From NCBI RefSeq assembly GCF_001571225.1, contig NZ_BCTJ01000032.1, positions 1 to 41,298 on the forward strand: a DNA stretch of 41,298 bases, given 5' to 3'. This document shows, one piece after another, positions 35,223-41,298 of the stretch (position 1 is the first letter of the stretch; the number at the start of each line of letters is the position of its first letter). Origin of the DNA: Hydrogenophaga palleronii NBRC 102513 (GTDB taxonomy: Bacteria > Pseudomonadota > Gammaproteobacteria > Burkholderiales > Burkholderiaceae_C). A program made the translations under genes and the position numbers. The notes under the pieces were generated by a model. That model searched no databases and was not told the origin of the DNA. It was given only the letters and a program-made list of their open reading frames with translations.

Positions 35223-37025
35223 TCAATCTCCGGCCACGATGCCCTCGCGGCGCGGGTCGGCGCCACCCAGCCAGACCCGCTGGCCCCTTTGTGTGCCGCG
35301 CTGGATGGCTTGCAGGCCGCTGGTCATGACCGGTGTGTCCACCGTGTGGCCACGCGCGCGCAGGCCCTCGATGGTGGCGGCCGGAAAACGTTTTTCCTCC
35401 AGCAGCAGCGGGCCGCCGGTGGTGCCGAAGTTCGGCAGGTCGATGGCGGCCTGCGGCGTCAGGCCCCATTGCAGGGTGCCGTGCAGCGTCTTGGCGGTGA
35501 AGTGGATGATGAGCGCGCCACCCGGGCTGCCGGCGCTCATCAGCACCTCGCCGCTGCTGCGGTCGAACACCAGGGTGGGTGACATCGAGGAACGCGGCCG
35601 CTTGCCGGGTTCGACCCGGTTGGCAATGGGCCGGCCCTGGGCGTCGCGCGGCGCGAAGCTGAAATCGGTCAGCTCGTTGTTGAGCAGGAAACCGCCAGGG
35701 CGCTTCGGGTCGGTGGTGACCATCATGCGCGATCCGAAGGCGGCCTCGATGGTGGTGGTCATGGCCAGCGCGTTGCCGAAGGTGTCGACGATGCTGATGT
35801 GGCTGGTGCCGTACTCGGGCTGGTCCGGCATCGTCGCCCAGGCCGCCTGCACGCCGGCCGGTTGCCCGGCCGGTGCCTGCGGCATGCGTGCCGAGGTGAT
35901 CAGGCGTGCGCGTTCGTCGAGGTAGCGCGCATCGAGCAGGCTGCTCCAGCGCCCGCCCGGGGCGGCGACGAAATCGGGGTCGGCCACGTACTGGGCGCGG
36001 TCGGCGAAGGCCAGGCGCGAGGCTTCGGTGTAGCTGTGCAGCCAGTCGGTGCCGGGCAGGCCACCCACCAGCGGGGCCTTGGCCTGTGGGGTGCGCGCCA
36101 TCAGACCGAGGATCTGGCCGACCGCGATCGCGCCCGAACTCGGCGGGGGAAACCCGCAGACGCGCACCGTGCGCTGCGCCGCGGCCTGGTCGTCGCACAG
36201 GGCTTCGCGTTCGCGCGGCTGGTATTGCTTGAGATCGTTCAGGCTCAGCTGGCCCGGGCGCACCGGGTGTTGCCGCACCTTGTCGACGATGGCCTGCGCC
36301 ACCGGTCCTTCGTGCAGCGCGATCGGGCCTTGCGCCGCGATGTTGCGCAGCACCAGGGCCAGCTCGGGGTTGCGCAGCACATGGCCCACCGGGTGGGGCT
36401 GGCCGTCGGGGCGGTAGAAGTAGGCCGCTGCCACCGGGTCGCTCTTGAGCGCGGTTTCGGCTTGCAGCAGCGTGTTCAGGCGCGGGCTGACCGCAAAGCC
36501 CTGTTCGGCCAGGGTGATGGCGGGCTCGAACAGGCGCGCCCAGGGCAGCTTGCCGTGCTGGCGGTGGGCCAGCGCGAGCATCGCCACCGCGCCCGGCACG
36601 CCGACCGACAGCCCGCTGGCCACGCCGTCCATGAAGGGCAGGGGCTTGCCCTGGGCGTCGAGGAAGAGGTTTTCGGTGGCCGCTGCCGGGGTCGTCTCGC
36701 GGCCGTCGTAGGCCTGGATGCGGCTGCCGTCGTGGTGCAGCAGGAAGGCACCACCACCGATGCCGCTGGACTGCGGCTCCACCAGGGTGAGCACCATCTG
36801 CACCGCAATGGCGGCGTCAACAGCACTGCCGCCCGCACGCAGGATGCGTGCACCGGCCTCGGTGGCCAGCGGGTTGGCGGCGGCCACCGCCTGGCGCTGA
36901 AAGGTCCAGCCGGGTTTGGGCGTCCAGCCGGAGCCGCCTTCGGGTTGTTGAACCGATGGCGTGGGCGGGGTTCCACAGGCGCTTAACAGGGCAAACGAGG
37001 CGATCAAACAGGCAAGGCGTCTCAT
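35223..37025 (-). CDS. ggt: Gamma-glutamyltransferase, lipoprotein form
   Basis: This 600-residue proenzyme cleaves glutathione and other gamma-glutamyl compounds in the periplasm. It has a lipoprotein signal (MRRLACLIASFALLSACG, lipid Cys17) rather than a soluble signal peptide. The N-terminal part shows GGSAVDAAIAVQMVLTLVEP and SSGIGGGAFLL. The autoprocessing threonine is in YGTSHISIVD, and RPRSSMSPTLVF and SPGGALIIHF form the C-terminal active-site loops. GAGGAGAC precedes the ATG at 37025. Genes on both sides are unrelated in function. Confidence 0.94.
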   Translation of the reverse strand: MRRLACLIASFALLSACGTPPTPSVQQPEGGSGWTPKPGWTFQRQAVAAANPLATEAGARILRAGGSAVDAAIAVQMVLTLVEPQSSGIGGGAFLLHHDGSRIQAYDGRETTPAAATENLFLDAQGKPLPFMDGVASGLSVGVPGAVAMLALAHRQHGKLPWARLFEPAITLAEQGFAVSPRLNTLLQAETALKSDPVAAAYFYRPDGQPHPVGHVLRNPELALVLRNIAAQGPIALHEGPVAQAIVDKVRQHPVRPGQLSLNDLKQYQPREREALCDDQAAAQRTVRVCGFPPPSSGAIAVGQILGLMARTPQAKAPLVGGLPGTDWLHSYTEASRLAFADRAQYVADPDFVAAPGGRWSSLLDARYLDERARLITSARMPQAPAGQPAGVQAAWATMPDQPEYGTSHISIVDTFGNALAMTTTIEAAFGSRMMVTTDPKRPGGFLLNNELTDFSFAPRDAQGRPIANRVEPGKRPRSSMSPTLVFDRSSGEVLMSAGSPGGALIIHFTAKTLHGTLQWGLTPQAAIDLPNFGTTGGPLLLEEKRFPAATIEGLRARGHTVDTPVMTSGLQAIQRGTQRGQRVWLGGADPRREGIVAGD

Positions 37026-37148
37026 GGCATGTCTCCTCTGAAGATCGGTTGCAAGGGCGTTTACCGTACCCCAGAAACGCCTGTGGACCGGCAGCGCCGG
37101 TCCACAGATGTAAGAAGCCGTTTCGATGCCGCAGTGCGGCGCCCCGGC

Positions 37149-37907
37149 TTACTTGGGTGCCAGGCGGATTGCGCCATCGAGGCGAATCACCTCACCGTTG
37201 AGCATGTCGTTTTCGAAGATGTGTTTGGCCAGCTTGGCATAGTCTTGCGGCGTGCCGAGGCGGCTCGGGAAGGGCACGCCGGCGGCCAGCGCGTCCTGCA
37301 CTTCCTGCGGCATGCCGAACAGCATGGGCGTGCCGAAGATGCCGGGGGCGATGGTCATGTTGCGGATGCCGTTGCGCGACAGGTCGCGTGCGATCGGCAG
37401 CGTCATGCCGACGATGCCGCCCTTGGAGGCCGAGTACGCCGCCTGGCCGATCTGGCCGTCATACGCTGCCACGCTGGCGGTGGAGATCATCACGCCGCGC
37501 TCGCCGGTGGCCTCCGGCTCGTTCTTGCTCATGGCTTCGGCGGCCAGGCGGATCATGTTGAAGCTGCCCACCAGGTTGACCATGATGGTCTTGGTGTACA
37601 CGCCGAGGTTGTGCGCGCCGTTCTTGCCCACGGTCTTCTCGGCCGGCGCGATGCCGGCGCAGTTCACCAGGCCCATGAGCTTGCCCAGGGACACCGCCTT
37701 GGCCACCACGGCCTGGCCATCGGCCTCGCTGCTCACGTCGCACTTCACGAAGGCGCCGCCAATGTCCTTGACCACCGCCTCGCCCTTGTCGGCCTGCATG
37801 TCCGCGATCACCACCGTGCCGCCGTTGGCCGCCAGCATGCGCGCCGTGCCTTCGCCCAGGCCCGATGCGCCGCCGGTGACGATGAATACCTTGCCTTGAA
37901 TGTCCAT
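37149..37907 (-). CDS. SDR-family 3-hydroxyacyl-CoA dehydrogenase (HSD10-like), second copy
   Basis: This 252-residue short-chain dehydrogenase begins [20 protein letters not shown], with the glycine motif at about 11-18 and the catalytic [12 protein letters not shown] segment. It is a clear paralogue of the protein at 1697-2461. Proteins of this type oxidise 3-hydroxy-2-methylbutyryl-CoA in isoleucine breakdown and other 3-hydroxyacyl-CoAs. AGGAG precedes the ATG at 37907; the longer frame to 37985 has no ribosome site. A perfect palindrome lies 40 bases upstream of the ATG. It is divergent from ppk2. Confidence 0.9.
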   Translation of the reverse strand: MDIQGKVFIVTGGASGLGEGTARMLAANGGTVVIADMQADKGEAVVKDIGGAFVKCDVSSEADGQAVVAKAVSLGKLMGLVNCAGIAPAEKTVGKNGAHNLGVYTKTIMVNLVGSFNMIRLAAEAMSKNEPEATGERGVMISTASVAAYDGQIGQAAYSASKGGIVGMTLPIARDLSRNGIRNMTIAPGIFGTPMLFGMPQEVQDALAAGVPFPSRLGTPQDYAKLAKHIFENDMLNGEVIRLDGAIRLAPK

Positions 37908-37946
37908 GTTGTGCTCCTGTTGGATTGGGTTGAATTCTGGTGTGAC

Positions 37947-37964
37947 GTTGACGTAAACGTCAAC
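37947..37964. promoter_or_regulatory. Perfect palindrome upstream of the HSD10-like gene
   Basis: GTTGACGT-AA-ACGTCAAC has 8-base arms and a 2-base spacer. On the minus strand its TTGACG could be a -35 box, with AGAATT as a weak -10 after 19 bases, the long spacer typical of MerR-type regulation. From memory it resembles the ACGT-containing sites of LiuR, a MerR-family regulator of branched-chain amino acid breakdown, which would suit this gene. The regulator assignment is tentative. Confidence 0.6.
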
Positions 37965-38052
37965 CTGGGGTGGATTATGCGACACCCGTTTGTCACGCCG
38001 CTGTCACGCGCTGCACCTAGCCTGAGCGCTTTGCCCCCTTCACGGAGTTCCC

Positions 38053-38973
38053 ATGTTTGACAGCCCTGACGAGCTGATGCGCCGCATTCACACCGACCTC
38101 ATGGACGGTTACGACGAAGAGTTGGAAATGGAACTGGAAGACCGCCAGCTGGACGCGCAGTCCGACGCCTTGCTCGGCGACGTCGCGCTGGCCGCGGAGA
38201 AGGAAGCGCGCCGCACCTACTTCCGCGAACTGTTCCGCCTGCAGGCCGAACTGGTGAAGCTGCAGGACTGGGTGGTGGCCACCGGCCACAAGGTGGTGAT
38301 CGTGTTCGAAGGCCGCGATGCGGCGGGCAAGGGTGGCGCGATCAAACGCATCACGCAGCGCCTGAACCCGCGCGTTTGCCGCGTGGCTGCGCTGCCCGCA
38401 CCGAACGACCGCGAGCGCACGCAGTGGTATTTCCAGCGTTACGCCGCCCACCTGCCGGCCGCGGGTGAGATGGTGCTGTTCGACCGCAGCTGGTACAACC
38501 GCGCCGGCGTCGAACGCGTCATGGGTTTCTGCACCGACGAACAGTACGAAGAGTTCTTCCGCTCGGTGCCCGATTTCGAGCGCATGCTGGTGCGCTCCGG
38601 CATCCAGCTCATCAAGTACTGGTTCTCGATCTCAGACGAAGAGCAGCACTTGCGTTTTCTGGGCCGCATCCACGACCCGTTGAAGCAATGGAAACTCAGC
38701 CCGATGGATCTGGAAAGCCGCCGCCGCTGGGAGCTCTACACGCAAGCGAAAGAGACCATGCTGGAGCGCACCCACATCCCCGAATCGCCCTGGTGGGTGG
38801 TGCAGGCCGACGACAAGAAAAAGGCGCGGCTGAATTGCATTCACCACTTGCTCAAGCAGATGCCGTATGGCGAAGTGGAACGCGCCACCATCACGCTGCC
38901 CGAGCGCGTGCGCCACGAAGGTTATCGCCGCCACCAGGTGCCCGGCGAGATCCACGTGCCGAAGGTGTACTGA
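38053..38973 (+). CDS. ppk2: Polyphosphate kinase 2
   Basis: This 306-residue PPK2-family enzyme transfers phosphate between polyphosphate and nucleotides. Walker A is EGRDAAGKGG (86-95) and Walker B VLFDRSWYNRAG (141-152), and the lid region has SPMDLESRRRWELYTQAKE. Single-domain length fits class I or III PPK2, which usually make ADP/ATP or GTP from polyphosphate. The first 50 residues are acidic and helical. ACGGAG precedes the ATG at 38053. It shares a promoter region with the divergent SDR gene and ends at a strong bidirectional terminator. Confidence 0.93.
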   Translation: MFDSPDELMRRIHTDLMDGYDEELEMELEDRQLDAQSDALLGDVALAAEKEARRTYFRELFRLQAELVKLQDWVVATGHKVVIVFEGRDAAGKGGAIKRITQRLNPRVCRVAALPAPNDRERTQWYFQRYAAHLPAAGEMVLFDRSWYNRAGVERVMGFCTDEQYEEFFRSVPDFERMLVRSGIQLIKYWFSISDEEQHLRFLGRIHDPLKQWKLSPMDLESRRRWELYTQAKETMLERTHIPESPWWVVQADDKKKARLNCIHHLLKQMPYGEVERATITLPERVRHEGYRRHQVPGEIHVPKVY

Positions 38974-39020
38974 CTTCTCCCCGCTGCGCTGCGCGCAGCC
39001 CCACCAAGGGGGAGGGGCCT
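38974..39020 (+). repeat. Stop-codon-anchored hairpin repeat, partial copy 9
   Basis: Directly after the ppk2 stop comes CTCCCCGCTGCGCTGCGCGCAG and a hairpin with arms CCCC/GGGG. The second CCGGC/GCCGG hairpin is absent. A complete rho-independent terminator follows. Confidence 0.6.
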
Positions 39021-39044
39021 GTGGACACCACCATTCGCTCAAAA

Positions 39045-39080
39045 AGAAAGCCCTCGGCATTCACCGAGGGCTTTCTTCTT
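39045..39080. terminator. Bidirectional terminator between ppk2 and the iron-binding protein gene
   Basis: AGAAAGCCCTCGG (39045-39057) and CCGAGGGCTTTCT (39064-39076) form a perfect 13-bp stem with a CATTCA loop, with an A-rich run on the left and TTCTT on the right. It lies between convergent genes. Confidence 0.92.
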
Positions 39081-39100
39081 TGGTCGATCCGCCCCCAGTC

Positions 39101-39188
39101 CGGAATGCCGCGGAGCCGGCTGCGCCGGTCTGCAGGCATGCCCCATTGGCGGGGTGACGGCCCGAGCATCGGGCCGGCGCGGGGGTGT
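39101..39188 (-). repeat. Stop-codon-anchored hairpin repeat, copy 10
   Basis: On the minus strand it starts about two bases after the stop of the iron-binding protein gene. It has CACCCCCGCGCC, an extra hairpin GGCCCGATGCTCGGGCC, then ACCCC-GCCAAT-GGGGC, CCGGC-GCA-GCCGG and CTCCGCGG. The order matches the full copies with one added hairpin. Confidence 0.72.
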
Positions 39189-39190
39189 TT

Positions 39191-40243
39191 TTACTTGTAG
39201 CCGACGCGGTCCATCATCTGCTGGACCTTGCCCATGTTCTTCGCCACCACACCCAGCGGCACGGTTTCGGCCTTGAAGTTGTCGCCGCCCATGGCCTTGA
39301 TGGCCGGGTTGTCGATCTTCAGGCCCTTGACGGTGGGGAACTCGTTGTTGCCGTTGGCAAAGTAGTCCTGCGCGTAGGGGCTGGCCAGGAACTCCATGAA
39401 CTGGATCGCGTTGTCGCGGTTCTTGGCGTAACGCGCCACACCGGCTCCTGCAATGTTCACGTGCGTGCCGCTCGTGCCCTGGTTGGGGAACATCACGCGC
39501 ACCTTGTTGACCACGGCTTTGTCTTCGGCCTTTTCCGACTTGATCAGGCGCGCGAGGTAGTAGGTGTTGGTGAGTGCCACGCCGCATTCGCCCGAGGCCA
39601 CGGCCTTGATCTGGTCGGTGTCGCCGCCCTTGGGTGCGCGCGCCATGTTGTCCACCACACCCTTGAGCCAGGCTTCACCCTTCTGGTCGCCCAGGTGTTC
39701 CACCACGGTGGAGAACAGCGACAGGTTGTAGGGGTGCGAGCCGGAGCGCGTGCAGACCATGCCCTTGAGTTTGGGGTCGGCGAGTTGTTCGTAGGTGGCC
39801 ACGTCTTCGGCCTTGACACGCGCCGGGTCGTAAACGATGACGCGGGCACGGGTGGAGAAGCCGGTCCAGGTCACGCCGTCGGCGGTGGCCGTGGCGCGCA
39901 GATTGGCGGGGATGGCGGTGTCCAGTTTGGCCGACTTGATCGGCTGGAACAGGCCCTGGGAGTCGGCCACGGCCAGGCGTGCGGCGTCCACCAGCAAGAT
40001 CACATCGGCCGGCGATGCAGCACCTTCGGCGCGCAGGCGGGCGATGATGCCGGCGTCGTCCGCGTCCACGCGGTTGATCTTGATGCCGGTGGTCTTGGTG
40101 AAGGTGTCGTACATGGCCTCGTCGGTCTGGTAGTGACGGGCGGAGTACAGGTTGAGCACCTTGTCCTGCGCGAAGGCCGGCGCCTGAGCCACGGCGGCGA
40201 CTGCGGCAAAGACCAGAGAGAGCTTGAGGGTGGAGGTTGTCAT
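39191..40243 (-). CDS. Fe(3+) ABC transporter substrate-binding protein (FutA/FbpA type)
   Basis: This 350-residue periplasmic protein has a signal peptide (MTTSTLKLSLVFAAVAAVAQ) with cleavage expected after AFA near residue 25 and a mature start QDKVLNLYSARHYQTDEAMY. Family features are INRVDADDAGIIARL, GVTWTGFSTRARVIVYDP, MVCTRSGSHPYN and TSGTHVNIAGAGV; tyrosines in these segments bind ferric iron in FutA/FbpA. The ATG at 40243 was chosen for the signal peptide. The permease and ATPase genes are not beside it. No convincing Fur box was seen upstream. Confidence 0.9.
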   Translation of the reverse strand: MTTSTLKLSLVFAAVAAVAQAPAFAQDKVLNLYSARHYQTDEAMYDTFTKTTGIKINRVDADDAGIIARLRAEGAASPADVILLVDAARLAVADSQGLFQPIKSAKLDTAIPANLRATATADGVTWTGFSTRARVIVYDPARVKAEDVATYEQLADPKLKGMVCTRSGSHPYNLSLFSTVVEHLGDQKGEAWLKGVVDNMARAPKGGDTDQIKAVASGECGVALTNTYYLARLIKSEKAEDKAVVNKVRVMFPNQGTSGTHVNIAGAGVARYAKNRDNAIQFMEFLASPYAQDYFANGNNEFPTVKGLKIDNPAIKAMGGDNFKAETVPLGVVAKNMGKVQQMMDRVGYK

Positions 40244-40360
40244 GAACGTCTTGCTGTGTGGGTTGTGAAGGGCGATGTCTGCGAGACAGGCCTCGGTTCG
40301 GCTGGGCGGTGCACCGCGGATAATCGAAAAAGATGCTAGCACAGACACGAATGGTTCTTA

Positions 40361-41298
40361 ATGACGTTTGACAGATGGGCGGACCCGGTCCGCCGCGCGG
40401 GATGGATGGGTTTGCTGGCACTGCTCGCAGCCTGCGGCAGTGCACCCGTGAAGGGGCCCGACACCCCGCCATTGACACCCGTGGTGACCCCGGAGGCCGC
40501 AACACGGGCGCCGCGCCTCGGGTTGGCGCTGGGCGGTGGCGCGGCGCGGGGCTTTGCCCACGTCGGCGTGATCCAGGTGCTGGAGCAGAACGGCCTGCGC
40601 CCCGATCTGGTGACCGGCACGTCTGCCGGCAGCCTGGTGGGCGCGCTCTACGCAAGCGGCAAGACCGCCGCCGAACTGGAGGCCACGGCCCTGAGCATGG
40701 AAGAGGCCACGCTGACCGACTGGGCGCTGCCGATCTGGGGCCGCGGCATGCTGCGCGGCGAAGCGCTCACGCGTTTCGTGCGCCAGGGCGTGGGCGGCAA
40801 GGTGCTGGAAGACATGCGCCTGCCACTGGGTGTGCTGGCCACCGACCTGGGCACCGGGCAGGGCGTGTTGTTCCGCCGCGGTGACACGGCGCAGGCGGTG
40901 CGCGCCTCCAGTGCCGTGCCGGGTGTGTTTGCGCCAGTGCGCATTGCGGGACGCGACTACGTGGACGGCGGCCTGGTGGCGCCGGTGCCAGTGCGCTACG
41001 CGCGCGAGATGGGCGCCGAGGTGGTGCTCGCGGTGGACATTTCCAGCGCGCTCGACGGCAATGCCGCCACCGGCAGCGTGCAGATCCTGCTGCAGACCTT
41101 TGCCATCATGGGCCAGAGCATCAACCGCAACGAACTGACCGGGGCGGATGTGCTGGTGGTGCGCCCGGCGCTGGTGGGCGTGAGCGGTGCCGACTTTTCG
41201 GCCCGCCTGCGCTCCATCGAAGCCGGCCGTGCGGCCATGCAGGCGGCGCTGCCGCAACTGCGCAGCATGCTGGCCAAACGCCTGCCGGTGCCGGCAGG
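40361..41298 (+). CDS. Patatin-like phospholipase lipoprotein, truncated by the window end
   Basis: The frame opens at the ATG at 40361 and runs off the right edge after 312 codons without a stop. The N-terminus is a lipoprotein signal: RRAGWMGLLALLAACG with lipid Cys25. The patatin domain has the glycine loop LGGGAARGFAHVG (about 57-69), nucleophile Ser88 in GTSAG and the dyad Asp202 in VDGGLV, so the catalytic dyad is intact. It resembles RssA/NTE-type esterases that act on phospholipids or lysophospholipids. No strong ribosome site precedes 40361; an in-frame ATG at 40406 would cut into the signal sequence. It is divergent from the iron-binding protein gene. Confidence 0.87.
   Translation, partial: MTFDRWADPVRRAGWMGLLALLAACGSAPVKGPDTPPLTPVVTPEAATRAPRLGLALGGGAARGFAHVGVIQVLEQNGLRPDLVTGTSAGSLVGALYASGKTAAELEATALSMEEATLTDWALPIWGRGMLRGEALTRFVRQGVGGKVLEDMRLPLGVLATDLGTGQGVLFRRGDTAQAVRASSAVPGVFAPVRIAGRDYVDGGLVAPVPVRYAREMGAEVVLAVDISSALDGNAATGSVQILLQTFAIMGQSINRNELTGADVLVVRPALVGVSGADFSARLRSIEAGRAAMQAALPQLRSMLAKRLPVPA

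Noticed and set aside
40319..40360. Fur box upstream of the iron-binding protein gene
   Set aside because: GATAAT at about 40319 and a TGCTAGCA palindrome at 40334-40341 are present, but no arrangement of three GATAAT-type hexamers is found.

Overview
The window is GC-rich, tightly coded DNA from a betaproteobacterium, most likely a member of the Comamonadaceae (Hydrogenophaga-, Acidovorax- or Comamonas-like). The evidence is a protocatechuate 4,5-cleavage cluster in pmd order, orphan Bug/TctC-type binding proteins, a Burkholderiales-type RpoD with a long Lys/Ala-rich tail, and many GC-rich hairpin repeats placed just after stop codons. The genus is inferred from gene content only. No rRNA, tRNA, CRISPR array, transposase or phage gene was seen.

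17-9547 is a hydroxycinnamate (ferulate/p-coumarate type) side-chain module. On the minus strand, reading from 6607 to 17, are a crotonase-fold hydratase, feruloyl-CoA synthase, a thiolase, an SDR dehydrogenase, a hot-dog thioesterase and a periplasmic aromatic-type binding protein. Divergent from them on the plus strand are a CouO-like amidohydrolase and a second acyl-CoA synthetase. The hydratase keeps both crotonase glutamates, so the set reads as a CoA-dependent beta-oxidative route to a benzoate rather than the vanillin-forming lyase route. The intergenic region holds a plus-strand promoter overlapped by a perfect palindrome.

9586-19874 holds an HCCA-isomerase-like protein, an orphan TRAP binding protein with its own terminator, a MetE-type protein divergent from a GntR/FCD regulator, a full TRAP operon (a second, closely similar binding protein, DctQ, DctM) followed by a Bug-type binding protein and an AEC transporter, then a LysR regulator on the minus strand.

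20001-25934 is the protocatechuate 4,5-cleavage operon divergent from the LysR gene: an unusual cytoplasmic binding-protein-fold protein, then homologues of LigJ, LigK, LigI, LigA, LigB and LigC. The three regions fit together: side-chain shortening gives vanillate or 4-hydroxybenzoate, which becomes protocatechuate through enzymes not in this window, and the operon converts that to pyruvate and oxaloacetate. The transporters between the two catabolic blocks are plausible uptake systems.

26080-41298 is mostly housekeeping: an aldo/keto reductase, a Spy/CpxP-like lipoprotein with a small hypothetical gene and a two-component system, rpoD and dnaG, gamma-glutamyltransferase, a second HSD10-type SDR behind a perfect palindrome, PPK2, an Fe(3+) binding protein and a patatin-like lipoprotein that runs off the right end.

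The least explained signals are a family of about ten hairpin repeats, nine starting within about six bases of a stop codon; the coexistence of thiolytic and hydrolytic C-C cleavage enzymes in one hydroxycinnamate cluster; and a signal-less periplasmic-binding-fold protein at the head of the protocatechuate operon.
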